Source of the DNA: Pasteurella sp049941595
GTDB lineage: Bacteria; Pseudomonadota; Gammaproteobacteria; Enterobacterales; Pasteurellaceae
Direction: 5' to 3'
Assembly (NCBI GenBank): GCA_049941595.1
Contig: JBNFNA010000003.1
Span: 124,001-188,000, forward strand
Length of the DNA: 64,000 bases
The notes below the pieces were generated by a model. It was given only the letters and a program-made list of their open reading frames with translations, had not been told where the DNA came from and made no database searches. Of the stretch, positions 8,846 through 16,858 are shown one piece after another (within the stretch, counting starts at the first letter, position 1; every line of letters starts with the position of its first letter). The position numbers and the translations under genes were made by a program.

Positions 8846-9265
8846 ATGATTTGGAAAAAACATCATTCTCTTGAACAAATGAATGCAATGAGTGCTAACT
8901 GTGCCATTGCACATTTAGGCATTTCCTTCACCGCACAAGGTGATGATTGGCTTGAGGCAACAATGCCTGTGGATCAACGCACGACACAACCAATGGGCTT
9001 TTTGCACGGCGGGCTTTCAGTAGCATTGGCAGAAACTATTGGCTCTATGGCGGGTTTTTGTTGTATAAAGGATAACCAAGGTATCTTTGGTTTAGAAGTT
9101 AATGCAAACCACTTACGTCCAGTGAAACAAGGGAATGTTACTGCTCGTGCCACGCCTGTTCATCTAGGTAGTAAAACACAGGTTTGGCAAATTCAAATTA
9201 AAGATAATAATGATAACTTATGCTGTATTTCTCGTTTAACTCTTTCAGTGATTAACTATGAATAA
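8846..9265 (+). CDS. menI: Hotdog-fold acyl-CoA thioesterase (MenI/YdiI, 1,4-dihydroxy-2-naphthoyl-CoA hydrolase)
   Basis: This 139-residue single hotdog domain has the family motif MGFLHGGLSVALAETIGS (residues about 50-67), where the Glu is the expected catalytic residue. YdiI-type enzymes hydrolyse DHNA-CoA in menaquinone synthesis, although they accept other aryl- and acyl-CoAs. The start codon follows the ydiJ stop after one base and the end overlaps hemH by 8 bp (ATGAATAA), so all three genes are translationally linked. The assignment to menaquinone synthesis rests on homology; no other men gene is in the window. Confidence 0.88.
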   Translation: MIWKKHHSLEQMNAMSANCAIAHLGISFTAQGDDWLEATMPVDQRTTQPMGFLHGGLSVALAETIGSMAGFCCIKDNQGIFGLEVNANHLRPVKQGNVTARATPVHLGSKTQVWQIQIKDNNDNLCCISRLTLSVINYE

Positions 9266-10223
9266 AACAAAAATAGGTGTACTCCTTGTTAATTTGGGCA
9301 CCCCTGATAGCCCAACGCCAAGAGCACTTTCCCGTTACCTTTGGCAATTTTTAACAGACCCTAGAGTGGTGGATTTACCCCGTTATAAATGGTGGCCACT
9401 ATTAAAATGCGTGATTTTGCCACTGCGCTCAAAACGTGTTGCAAAAAATTATGCTTCCATTTGGACAGAACAAGGTTCGCCATTATTAGATATCACTCGT
9501 CAACAGCAACAAGCATTACAACAATATTTTGATGAAAGAAATCACAATATTTGCGTTGAAATCGGGATGACTTATGGCAATCCATCAATGCAAAGTGCGG
9601 TAGAAAAACTTGTGGAACAACAAGTGGAAAAAATCGTCGTATTACCGCTCTACCCACAATACAGCAGCTCAACCACGGGGGCTGTGTTTGATGCTTTTGC
9701 GAATGTATTGAAAGAACAACGCAATATATTGCCATTCGATTTTATTCATTCCTATCATCTTAATGAAGATTATATTTCAGCCTTAGTTGACTCAATTAAA
9801 GCAGAATTTAAAGATGATGAATTCCTACTATTCTCTTTCCACGGCATTCCGCTACGTTATGAAACAATGGGTGACTATTATCGTGAGCATTGTCGCCAAA
9901 CGGTGATTGCGGTTGTGGATCGTTTAGGGCTAACTGAAAATCAATGGAACCTGTCTTTCCAATCACGTTTTGGGCGTGAGGAATGGCTGCAACCCTATAC
10001 GGATAAGTTTTTAGAAAAAGCGCCAAGCGAAAATATCCAAAAAATGGTTGTGATTTGCCCTGGTTTTTCTGCTGACTGTTTAGAAACTTTAGAAGAGATT
10101 GAAGAAGAAAACAAAGAGATCTTTATGGAAAATGGCGGTATTTCATATCGCTATATTACTGCTCTCAATGCCTCGCCACAGCATATTGAAATGATGGCAA
10201 ACTTAATTTTAAATAAATTATAA
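9258..10223 (+). CDS. hemH: Ferrochelatase
   Basis: This 321-residue ferrochelatase inserts Fe2+ into protoporphyrin IX, the last step of heme synthesis. Recognisable motifs are GVLLVNLGTPDSPTPRALSR at the N terminus, LPLYPQYSSSTTG, FSFHGIPLRY (catalytic His near residue 195) and CPGFSADCLETLEEI with the conserved Glu. It has no C-terminal Fe-S cluster cysteines. Haemophilus species that cannot make porphyrin still keep hemH, so its presence does not decide X-factor dependence. It is last in the ydiJ-menI-hemH operon and is followed by a terminator. Confidence 0.96.
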   Translation: MNKTKIGVLLVNLGTPDSPTPRALSRYLWQFLTDPRVVDLPRYKWWPLLKCVILPLRSKRVAKNYASIWTEQGSPLLDITRQQQQALQQYFDERNHNICVEIGMTYGNPSMQSAVEKLVEQQVEKIVVLPLYPQYSSSTTGAVFDAFANVLKEQRNILPFDFIHSYHLNEDYISALVDSIKAEFKDDEFLLFSFHGIPLRYETMGDYYREHCRQTVIAVVDRLGLTENQWNLSFQSRFGREEWLQPYTDKFLEKAPSENIQKMVVICPGFSADCLETLEEIEEENKEIFMENGGISYRYITALNASPQHIEMMANLILNKL

Positions 10224-10228
10224 AAAAC

Positions 10229-10256
10229 AAGGCGGAAAATCTTCCGCCTTTTCTGT
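10229..10256. terminator. Convergent terminator between hemH and selD
   Basis: AAGGCGGAA/TTCCGCCTT (10229-10250) with a four-base loop is followed on the plus strand by TTCTGTTATT. It can also serve selD from the other side. Confidence 0.85.
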
Positions 10257-10278
10257 TATTGTGAAATTACACCTATTA

Positions 10279-11379
10279 TTAAATTACACGAACTTTAACC
10301 GCACTTTCCTCAGTGCTTGTCAATAAATGACCAACTTCAATTAAATGAATGCCTTGTTGTTGGGCAATATTTTTGACTTCTTGCTCGGCATTAGGTTGCA
10401 CTGCGATTAGTAAACCACCTGAAGTTTGAGGATCACATAAAACCGCTTTTTGAAATGCTGTCATTTCGCTCACTTTATGTCCATAACTCTCAAAGTTTCG
10501 ATCTGTACCGCCAGGAATACAACCTTTTTCAATATAGTTCGGCACATCATCTAACATTTCAATTTTAGCAAAATCTACTTCAGCTGTGAGATTTGAACCC
10601 TCACAAATTTCGATCAAATGCCCAAGCAAACCAAAGCCGGTCACATCAGTCATGGCGGTCACGCCGTCCAATTCAGCAAACTGGCTACCAATGCTGTTCA
10701 TTTTGCACATTGTTTCGGTGGCTAAACCTTTATGTTTTGTTTTTAATTTGCCTTTTTTCTCTGCGGTTGTTAACACGCCAATACCAAGTGGCTTGGTTAA
10801 AAATAATTTACAACCAGCCTGTGCCGAAGCATTTTTCTTCACTTTTTCTGTGTTAATCACACCTGTTACAGCTAGACCAAAAATCGGTTCTGGCGCATCA
10901 ATGGAATGACCACCCGCTAATGCTATGCCCGCTTGTTTGCAAGCAAATCGACCACCATCTACAATTCGTTGTGCGACTTCAGGTGGAAGTAATTTTATTG
11001 GAAACCCTAAAATTGCAATCGCCATAATTGGTTTACCGCCCATTGCAAAAATATCACTGATGGCATTGGTTGCCGCAATTCGACCAAAATCAAAAGGGTC
11101 ATCTACAATCGGCATAAAAAAATCAGTTGTGCTAATAATACCAATACCGTTGCCAATATCATAAACAGCCGCATCATCTTTGGTTTCATTGCCAACCAAT
11201 AAATTTGGATCAACCCATTTTTCCATTTCAGAATGCAAAATTTGCTCAAGTACTTTTGGTGAAATTTTACAACCACAACCAGCACCGTGGCTGTATTGTG
11301 TCAATCGTACTGTACTCGCAATTGTTTGGTTCATTTCGTGTTCAAGTGCGGTAAGATTTTGTTCAGTTTTGGCTTGCAT
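10279..11379 (-). CDS. selD: Selenophosphate synthetase (Cys form)
   Basis: SelD makes selenophosphate from selenide and ATP for selenocysteine and selenouridine. The diagnostic RLTQYSHGAGCGCKISP is present, with Cys at the catalytic position; the H. influenzae reference enzyme has selenocysteine there. GNETKDDAAVYD, DFFMPIVDDPFDFG and CDPQTSGGLL also match. I chose ATG at 11379 because TTAGGAG precedes it; this gives 366 residues and an N-terminal extension of about 20 residues in which an uptake signal (11344-11352) is translated. The alternative ATG at 11334 lacks a clear RBS. It is divergent from gntR. No selA or selB is in the window. Confidence 0.92.
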   Translation of the reverse strand: MQAKTEQNLTALEHEMNQTIASTVRLTQYSHGAGCGCKISPKVLEQILHSEMEKWVDPNLLVGNETKDDAAVYDIGNGIGIISTTDFFMPIVDDPFDFGRIAATNAISDIFAMGGKPIMAIAILGFPIKLLPPEVAQRIVDGGRFACKQAGIALAGGHSIDAPEPIFGLAVTGVINTEKVKKNASAQAGCKLFLTKPLGIGVLTTAEKKGKLKTKHKGLATETMCKMNSIGSQFAELDGVTAMTDVTGFGLLGHLIEICEGSNLTAEVDFAKIEMLDDVPNYIEKGCIPGGTDRNFESYGHKVSEMTAFQKAVLCDPQTSGGLLIAVQPNAEQEVKNIAQQQGIHLIEVGHLLTSTEESAVKVRVI

Positions 11380-11449
11380 TTTCGGATCTCCTAACCAATA
11401 ATGTTGCCCCATTATACGCTTGTCATAGAAAAAAGAAATTGAGAACGCA

Positions 11450-12448
11450 ATGGAAAAGCGCAAACGCCCTACCCTACAAGACATCGCCAATCATCTCGGT
11501 ATTACTAAAATGACCATTAGTCGTTATTTACGTAATCCTAATACTGTCGCACCTGACACTCAGCAAAAGATTGCCACTGCAATCGAGCAATTTGGGTATA
11601 TTCCCAATCGAGCACCAGATATTTTATCGAATGCTAAAAGCCGAGCAATTGGGGTATTAGTGCCCTCATTGACTAACCACGTTTTCGCTGATGTAATAAA
11701 AGGCATCGAACAAATTACCGATGAAGCAGGCTATCAAACAATGCTTGCGCATTATGGTTATAGCGAACAAAAAGAAGAACAACGTATTGAAAGCCTCCTC
11801 TCTTATAATGTTGATGGGTTAATTTTATCTGAAAGCCAGCATAGTCCACGCACGTTAAAAATGTTAGAAGTGGCGAATATTCCCGTGATAGAAATTATGG
11901 AATGTAGCGAGATTGGCGCTCATCAGGCTGTCGGGTTCAATAACATTATGGCAGCACAAGCGATGGTAGAAACGATGATCAAGCGTGGACGCAAACATAT
12001 TGTTTATTTTTCAGCCCGAATGGATAAACGCACGCAATTAAAAATGCAGGGATACGAACAAGCGATGCGTAAATATGGTTTAAAACAGCATAGTTTAGTC
12101 ACACAAGAGCCGTCTTCTTTTAGTTTGGGCGCCCAACAATTACATCAAGCCTTGCAAGATATTCCAAATTTAGACGGGATTTTTTGTACGAATGATGACT
12201 TAGCGATTGGGGCAATTTTTGAATGCCAACGCTTAAATATTGAAGTGCCAACTCAAATAGCAGTGGCAGGTTTCCACGGGCACAACGTCGGTCAAGCAAT
12301 GACACCACAACTGGCTACGGTTATCACGCCACGCTTAGAAATGGGACGTGTTGCCGCACAAGAATTATTAAATCGATTAAACGGTCAAGCACCACAAAAT
12401 ACGATTATCAATTTAGGTTATCAAATCCATCTTGGTGAAAGTATTTAA
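11450..12448 (+). CDS. gntR: LacI-family gluconate regulator GntR
   Basis: This 332-residue repressor has an N-terminal LacI helix-turn-helix (TLQDIANHLGITKMTISRYL, residues 8-27), the hinge helix region and a periplasmic-binding-like sensor domain (about 60-332, with GVLVPSLTNHVFADVIKGIE). The best match is GntR, which represses gluconate uptake and kinase genes until gluconate or a derivative binds. Support comes from context: gntK and a gluconate permease follow, and two copies of the operator GTTACCAGTAAC lie between those two genes. The gntR start is 70 bp from that of selD on the other strand. Confidence 0.9.
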   Translation: MEKRKRPTLQDIANHLGITKMTISRYLRNPNTVAPDTQQKIATAIEQFGYIPNRAPDILSNAKSRAIGVLVPSLTNHVFADVIKGIEQITDEAGYQTMLAHYGYSEQKEEQRIESLLSYNVDGLILSESQHSPRTLKMLEVANIPVIEIMECSEIGAHQAVGFNNIMAAQAMVETMIKRGRKHIVYFSARMDKRTQLKMQGYEQAMRKYGLKQHSLVTQEPSSFSLGAQQLHQALQDIPNLDGIFCTNDDLAIGAIFECQRLNIEVPTQIAVAGFHGHNVGQAMTPQLATVITPRLEMGRVAAQELLNRLNGQAPQNTIINLGYQIHLGESI

Positions 12449-12458
12449 AAAATTCGAT

Positions 12459-12507
12459 AAAAAACGACCGCACTTTACGATCATAAAATAAAGTGGGATC
12501 GTTTTTG
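12459..12507. terminator. Convergent terminator between gntR and gntK
   Basis: An imperfect inverted repeat pairs AAAACGACCGCACTTTA (from 12461) with TAAAGTGGGATCGTTTT (to about 12506). One arm is an exact uptake signal and the other a degenerate copy. A run of T follows on the plus strand and of A before it, so it works both ways. Confidence 0.7.
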
Positions 12508-12514
12508 AGGATTT

Positions 12515-13033
12515 TTATAAATGCGGTTTCAATGCCACCACACAACGCTCAACAACCTCATCAAAAGTGCCATCAATGCTGATTGGGATCACATCCTTCT
12601 CATCCTCTTGTGGCACTTCTAAGGTATCAAACTGACTTTTTAGCATTTCCACCTTCATATAATGCCCTTTGCGCTGTTTCATTCTTTCCAAGACCAGTTC
12701 AAATGGTCCGTGTAAAAAAATGAAATTTACATCATTACCATCACGGATCATGTCACGATATTTTTTCTTCAATGCTGAACAAACGATAATCCCCACTTCG
12801 CTTTTTTGTTCCAAGCTAAATGCAGCATCACGAATTCGCTCTAACCAAGGAGCACGATCTTCATCATTCAGCGGATTGCCCTGTGCCATTTTGATGATGT
12901 TTGCTCTTGGGTGTAAATCGTCACCATCAATTAATTTTATGCCTAAACGTTGGGCAACAGCTGTCCCCACAGTAGTTTTGCCTGTGCTCGACACCCCCAT
13001 TAGAATAAAACTTTTACCTTTTTTTTCTGACAT
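12515..13033 (-). CDS. gntK: Gluconokinase
   Basis: This 172-residue P-loop kinase phosphorylates gluconate to 6-phosphogluconate, feeding the pentose phosphate or Entner-Doudoroff route. The Walker A motif GVSSTGKTTVG lies at residues 13-23. The family motifs DGDDLHPRANIIKMAQGNPL and DRAPWLERI (about 36-67), VCSALKKKYRD and HYMKVEMLKSQFDTLE are present. GAGGAGGG precedes the ATG. It is divergent from the permease, with a shared 250-bp control region that has GntR operators and a CRP site. Confidence 0.94.
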   Translation of the reverse strand: MSEKKGKSFILMGVSSTGKTTVGTAVAQRLGIKLIDGDDLHPRANIIKMAQGNPLNDEDRAPWLERIRDAAFSLEQKSEVGIIVCSALKKKYRDMIRDGNDVNFIFLHGPFELVLERMKQRKGHYMKVEMLKSQFDTLEVPQEDEKDVIPISIDGTFDEVVERCVVALKPHL

Positions 13034-13086
13034 ATCTCAACCCTCCTCAAGTATGTCTTATCACCATACCTCACTTTTTTAAAAAA

Positions 13087-13098
13087 GTTACTGGTAAC
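13087..13098. promoter_or_regulatory. GntR operator upstream of gntK
   Basis: GTTACTGGTAAC is a perfect 12-bp palindrome about 54 bp upstream of the gntK start. It is the complement of the site at 13251 and matches the known GntR operator form (ATGTTACC-GTAACA). Confidence 0.8.
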
Positions 13099-13107
13099 AT
13101 TTATTTT

Positions 13108-13123
13108 TGTGAACAAAGTCACA
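13108..13123. promoter_or_regulatory. CRP-cAMP binding site (perfect consensus)
   Basis: TGTGA-ACAAAG-TCACA matches the CRP consensus at all ten conserved positions. It lies between the divergent gntK and permease genes, 10 bp beyond the gntK-side operator, and implies catabolite control of gluconate use. Confidence 0.8.
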
Positions 13124-13250
13124 TATTTTCAATAACCGTTCATCAATATTTTTTTCCAAACGAAAAAATATGCCATTATTTCTTGAAGCAGATCACAAAT
13201 TACAAAATTACTTAGCAAATCCCCTTTACCCTCATCCAACACAAAAGTAT

Positions 13251-13262
13251 GTTACCAGTAAC
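13251..13262. promoter_or_regulatory. GntR operator upstream of the gluconate permease
   Basis: GTTACCAGTAAC, within ATGTTACCAGTAACA (13249-13263), ends 23 bp before the permease ATG. It repeats the gntK-side operator exactly (as complement), so one repressor probably bridges or controls both promoters. Confidence 0.82.
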
Positions 13263-13285
13263 AACCCAACTAAAGGAGGTTTTCT

Positions 13286-14635
13286 ATGTTAATTTTCATT
13301 ATGATTGCAGCTGTTTTGCTTCTGCTCGTATTAATTATGAAATTCAGAGTGCACGCATTTGTTGCTCTGATTATTGTCAGCTTATTAACCGCATTTGCCA
13401 CAGGCATTCCCATCAATAAAATCTTACCGACCTTATTAAGTGGTTTCGGTAATACCCTTGCTGCCGTCGCATTATTAGTAGGATTAGGGGCAATGATTGG
13501 CCGATTATTGGAAATTACAGGTGGCGCTAAAGTGCTAGCCGATACCTTAATCAACAAATTTGGAGAAAAGAAAGCACCTTTTGCACTAGGTATTGCTTCA
13601 CTGCTATTTGGTTTCCCAATCTTCTTTGACGCAGGCTTAGTAGTGATGTTGCCAATCATCTTTAGTGTAGCAAAACAATTTGGAGGCTCAACCTTACGTT
13701 ATGCACTTCCTTCTGCTGGTGCGTTTGCCGTAATGCACGCCTTTTTACCACCGCATCCTGGCCCTGTTGCCTCTGGTGACCTACTCGGTGTGAATATGGG
13801 GCTATTGGTGATTGTTGGTCTGATTTGTGCAATTCCAACGTGGTATGTCGCTTCTTATTTATTTGGATTGTATTCAGGTAAGAAAATTAAGCTGGAATTA
13901 CCAAAAGCATTTTTAAGTAGCAATGCAATCAATCAAACTGCAGTTATCAATCCTCCAAGTTTTGGCAAAGTGATGTTTATTTTGCTCCTGCCTATTTGTT
14001 TAATCTTATTTGATACTGGACTAAATACCTTAAGTGTTACCAAAGTCATTGATGGCTCAAGCACTTGGGTTGAAAGCCTACGTTTATTAGGCAAAACACC
14101 TATAGCATTACTTATCACCTTAATAGCTGCTATTTTATTGCTCAAAGAACAACGCAGTTATGAACAAATTGAGAAAATTTGCGATAACGCACTCGGTCCA
14201 ATTTGCGCCATTGTGTTAGTGACTGGTGCAGGCGGTATGTTTGGTGGTGTGTTACGTGCAAGTGGTATCGGTGATGTGCTAGCCAATGCCTTATCTGACA
14301 CTGGATTGCCAGTAATTGTAGCGGCATTCATTATCGCCCTTGCATTAAGGGTGGCTCAAGGTTCTGCTACTGTGGCATTAACAACCACTTCTGCTCTTAT
14401 CGCTCCAACCGTTGCTGCTACCACAGGTCTAAGCCAATTTGATCTCTGTTTCATCGTCATTGCAATTGCCTCTGGCGCAACCGCACTTTCCCACGTAAAC
14501 GACTCAGGCTTCTGGCTCGTTAGCCGTTTCTTAGAAATGGATGAAAAAACCACATTAAAAACCTGGACCGTAATGGAAACTTTAATTGGTCTAGTTGGGT
14601 TCGCATTAGCGGTTGTTGGTAGTGTTTTACTCTAA
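13286..14635 (+). CDS. gntP: GntP-family gluconate:H+ symporter
   Basis: This 449-residue transporter of the GntP family has some 12-14 membrane segments. Conserved family sequences include FGFPIFFDAGLVVMLPI (about 110-126), HAFLPPHPGPVASGDLL (about 152-168), ALRVAQGSATVALTTT and LSHVNDSGFWLVSRF. A strong Shine-Dalgarno AAAGGAGG lies 6 bp before the ATG. The family also transports other sugar acids, but adjacency to gntK and GntR operators supports gluconate. Which E. coli paralogue (GntP, GntT, GntU) it is closest to cannot be decided by eye. Confidence 0.9.
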   Translation: MLIFIMIAAVLLLLVLIMKFRVHAFVALIIVSLLTAFATGIPINKILPTLLSGFGNTLAAVALLVGLGAMIGRLLEITGGAKVLADTLINKFGEKKAPFALGIASLLFGFPIFFDAGLVVMLPIIFSVAKQFGGSTLRYALPSAGAFAVMHAFLPPHPGPVASGDLLGVNMGLLVIVGLICAIPTWYVASYLFGLYSGKKIKLELPKAFLSSNAINQTAVINPPSFGKVMFILLLPICLILFDTGLNTLSVTKVIDGSSTWVESLRLLGKTPIALLITLIAAILLLKEQRSYEQIEKICDNALGPICAIVLVTGAGGMFGGVLRASGIGDVLANALSDTGLPVIVAAFIIALALRVAQGSATVALTTTSALIAPTVAATTGLSQFDLCFIVIAIASGATALSHVNDSGFWLVSRFLEMDEKTTLKTWTVMETLIGLVGFALAVVGSVLL

Positions 14636-14665
14636 TTAACACGAAAAAACTATTTATAAAAAAGA

Positions 14666-14703
14666 AAAAGGATTGAATCAATATATTGATTCAATCCTTT
14701 TTT
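14666..14703. terminator. Bidirectional terminator between gntP and the SpeE-like gene
   Basis: AAAAAGGATTGAATCAAT and its exact complement are separated by two bases: an 18-bp perfect arm flanked by A and T runs on both sides. It suits both convergent genes. Confidence 0.88.
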
Positions 14704-14722
14704 GCTTTAACATATTCTCATT

Positions 14723-15613
14723 TTATTTTGAAAATATACCGTATTTATATTCTGTAATCATATTTTTATCTGTAATCAGCTCTGGTTTACGTGGTAGTTT
14801 AAACTGACTATTTTCTGTATAAGCAACCAACGGCGTATTTAACAAGACTTTTGTTCCCAACTTTAAATATTCTTCAGAATCAAATGTAGTATCACGCCAC
14901 TTTAATTTGCTTAAGTTAACAGATATATTATGTTCATCCAGTGCTAATATAGGTTTTAAGGAACCTAACGCCATATTCGCATACTGATAAGTATGGGGAT
15001 ATAGTTTTGAAGCAGTAAACAATGCATCAACAGATTCTGTCGTATTGAAATAAACAAACCCATCTTCTGTCAAATGTGATTTGGTTAACTCAAGAAATTC
15101 TCTGCTCAACAGATTCGTCGAATAACTACGCCAATAAAATGTTGTATTCATCAAAATAAAATCAAACTTATCTTGCTGATTTTTTGCCAGCCATCGACGA
15201 CCATCATCTGTAATAATTTTAATACGCTTATCTTCAAGCACTTTCCCCATTGCTGAATAATTCTCTGCAAGTGATGGATAGCCTGGATTCAGTTCAATAA
15301 CAGTAATTGACTCTACATTAGGCATTAAAGATAAAACTCGTACCCAAGATCCTGTACTCAACCCAATTACTAAAATATTTTTAGCTTGTGGTGCGATAAC
15401 AGGCAATAAATATGCCCTATGAATACCATTTGAATTGTGAGCAATATCAATATTTAGCATTCCATCATAGACATTACTACCAAAAACGAGATGGTCATCA
15501 TTCTTATCTTTATAAACTTGAATAAAACCGTGTTTATTTTCAATTAGTTTTTCTAAAACAAGATCTGGCTTTTGAACTAATGAATTAATCATTCTCTCTG
15601 GTAATAACATCAT
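14723..15613 (-). CDS. SpeE-like domain protein (C-terminal piece of a split fused gene)
   Basis: This frame holds a class-I methyltransferase / spermidine-synthase-like domain: NILVIGLSTGSWVRVLS (glycine loop), VIELNPGYPSLAENY (acidic ribose-binding residue) and IITDDGRRWL. The usual catalytic Asp segment of true spermidine synthases appears as LMNTTFYW, so polyamine synthesis is doubtful. It is in the same frame as the upstream membrane-protein gene, and codons between 15721 and 15613 also encode membrane-type residues, so it is best read as the distal half of one gene. If expressed alone it could start at ATG 15613 or 15610, but no clear RBS supports that. Confidence 0.6.
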   Translation of the reverse strand: MMLLPERMINSLVQKPDLVLEKLIENKHGFIQVYKDKNDDHLVFGSNVYDGMLNIDIAHNSNGIHRAYLLPVIAPQAKNILVIGLSTGSWVRVLSLMPNVESITVIELNPGYPSLAENYSAMGKVLEDKRIKIITDDGRRWLAKNQQDKFDFILMNTTFYWRSYSTNLLSREFLELTKSHLTEDGFVYFNTTESVDALFTASKLYPHTYQYANMALGSLKPILALDEHNISVNLSKLKWRDTTFDSEEYLKLGTKVLLNTPLVAYTENSQFKLPRKPELITDKNMITEYKYGIFSK

Positions 15614-15721
15614 AGAAGAAATAACCAAGAAAGAAAATAATGATATTCTTTTAAACCAAACTGAAGTTAAACAGAAAAATGCGATTAATAAACTTATCGC
15701 AATAATTACTAAATAAACCTG

Positions 15722-16858
15722 CTAGGTATTCAAAACATCTAATAGGAAAAATCCGATAAAGATAGGTGCAAGTGTACAGCCTAAAACATTAGCAAAATAA
15801 ACATTAGAAATTGCAGCACCCGTTTTTTTATTCTCAGACCCTAAGTGGTGAACAATTGGGAATATAATCCCTCGACATAAAGCGACTAATAATACAGAAA
15901 GTGTAAAAACAATCAGATTCGGATAAGAAATTAACGCTAAAATTGCAATACAATCAAACAATGTAGAAAGTAAGAATATACGGCCAATATAATTTAAATT
16001 AGCTTGTTTTCTTTTACATGCATCTTTTCCAATTAAGGCACCAAAAGCGATACCTAATAAAAATAAAGCTAAGATAAAAGCAAATGCTTGCGGAATTGAA
16101 GATGAATAAAGAGAAAATAGGCGAATCCAAATAACCTCTAGCCCTAGACTCAGAAAACCGCCTAGAAAAGACAATAAAATCGCTTTTTTCGCCAATCCAG
16201 AGTCTGTAATCTCGATAGGTTGTACTTCTTCTTTATCGGTAAGTTTAAGATTCTTTTTATGCTTTTCTGTTCCATAGATAATAAATATAGTAATTGCAAC
16301 AAATAAATTAATACCTGCTGCAATATAAATCACTTCATCTAATTGGAAATGATTAAATAAATAAAATCCCGTCATCAAGCAAGCCGTCGCTGCACCTAAA
16401 GTATTTACAAAGTACAGCCAACCAATATTATTACCTATATTATCAATATAGTTATTCAAATATTGAGTTAATAATGGCAAGGTACTTCCCATTAAAAACG
16501 TTGGAAATAATAACAAAACAAAGTTAGCTAGTGCAATAACTAGCGTATCTGAATGCAAGAAAGTATCTTTAATAAAGCTAATTAAGTCAGAACTAACAAA
16601 ACCAAATAAACCAATACCAATTTCTGTTAGCGCAAAAATAAGAATAATTTTATTAGGAAATTTATCTGCTAATCTACCGCCACAATAAGCACCGACTCCG
16701 AGCCCAGCCATAAATACCGCAATAACGATAGTAATAGACTCTAAATCAACTCCGAATGCAGTAAATAGCATTCTTTGCCAAGCAATCTGATAAACTAACG
16801 CAGCAAACCCTGACATAAAAAATACTACTCTAAGAATATTTAAGTACAAACTATTCAT
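15722..16858 (-). CDS. Polytopic membrane protein, N-terminal piece of a fused MFS-like / SpeE-like protein
   Basis: This 378-residue, highly hydrophobic protein has roughly ten membrane segments. GFAALVYQIAWQRMLF at the N terminus and the second-half echo GGFLSLGLEVIWIRLFSL are typical of the membrane part of fused transporter-like/spermidine synthase proteins. It ends ...LLDVLNT followed by TAG at 15722-15724, beyond which the same frame continues for 332 codons. Its ATG overlaps the stop of the upstream phosphoethanolamine-transferase-like gene (ATGA), so they form an operon. The substrate is unknown. Confidence 0.72.
   Translation of the reverse strand: MNSLYLNILRVVFFMSGFAALVYQIAWQRMLFTAFGVDLESITIVIAVFMAGLGVGAYCGGRLADKFPNKIILIFALTEIGIGLFGFVSSDLISFIKDTFLHSDTLVIALANFVLLLFPTFLMGSTLPLLTQYLNNYIDNIGNNIGWLYFVNTLGAATACLMTGFYLFNHFQLDEVIYIAAGINLFVAITIFIIYGTEKHKKNLKLTDKEEVQPIEITDSGLAKKAILLSFLGGFLSLGLEVIWIRLFSLYSSSIPQAFAFILALFLLGIAFGALIGKDACKRKQANLNYIGRIFLLSTLFDCIAILALISYPNLIVFTLSVLLVALCRGIIFPIVHHLGSENKKTGAAISNVYFANVLGCTLAPIFIGFFLLDVLNT

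Larger units (their letters stand above)
14723..16858 (-). pseudogene. Fused membrane/SpeE-like gene interrupted by an in-frame TAG
   Basis: The two pieces lie in one reading frame. Reading through the amber codon at 15722-15724 gives a continuous protein of about 711 residues (378 + stop + 332), the usual size and domain order of fused membrane/spermidine-synthase-like proteins. The codon after the stop is CAG (Gln); a single C-to-T change from CAG would create the TAG. There is no frameshift and the downstream half keeps its domain motifs, so the lesion looks recent, or it is a sequencing error or a phase-like variant. Confidence 0.65.

Noticed and set aside
13270..13659. 129-codon frame opposite the gluconate permease
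   Set aside because: It lies wholly antisense to the permease coding region and its composition mirrors that gene; no RBS or family match.
14723..15613. Genuine spermidine synthase
   Set aside because: It lacks the usual catalytic Asp segment, continues in frame from a membrane protein, and has no adjacent polyamine gene.
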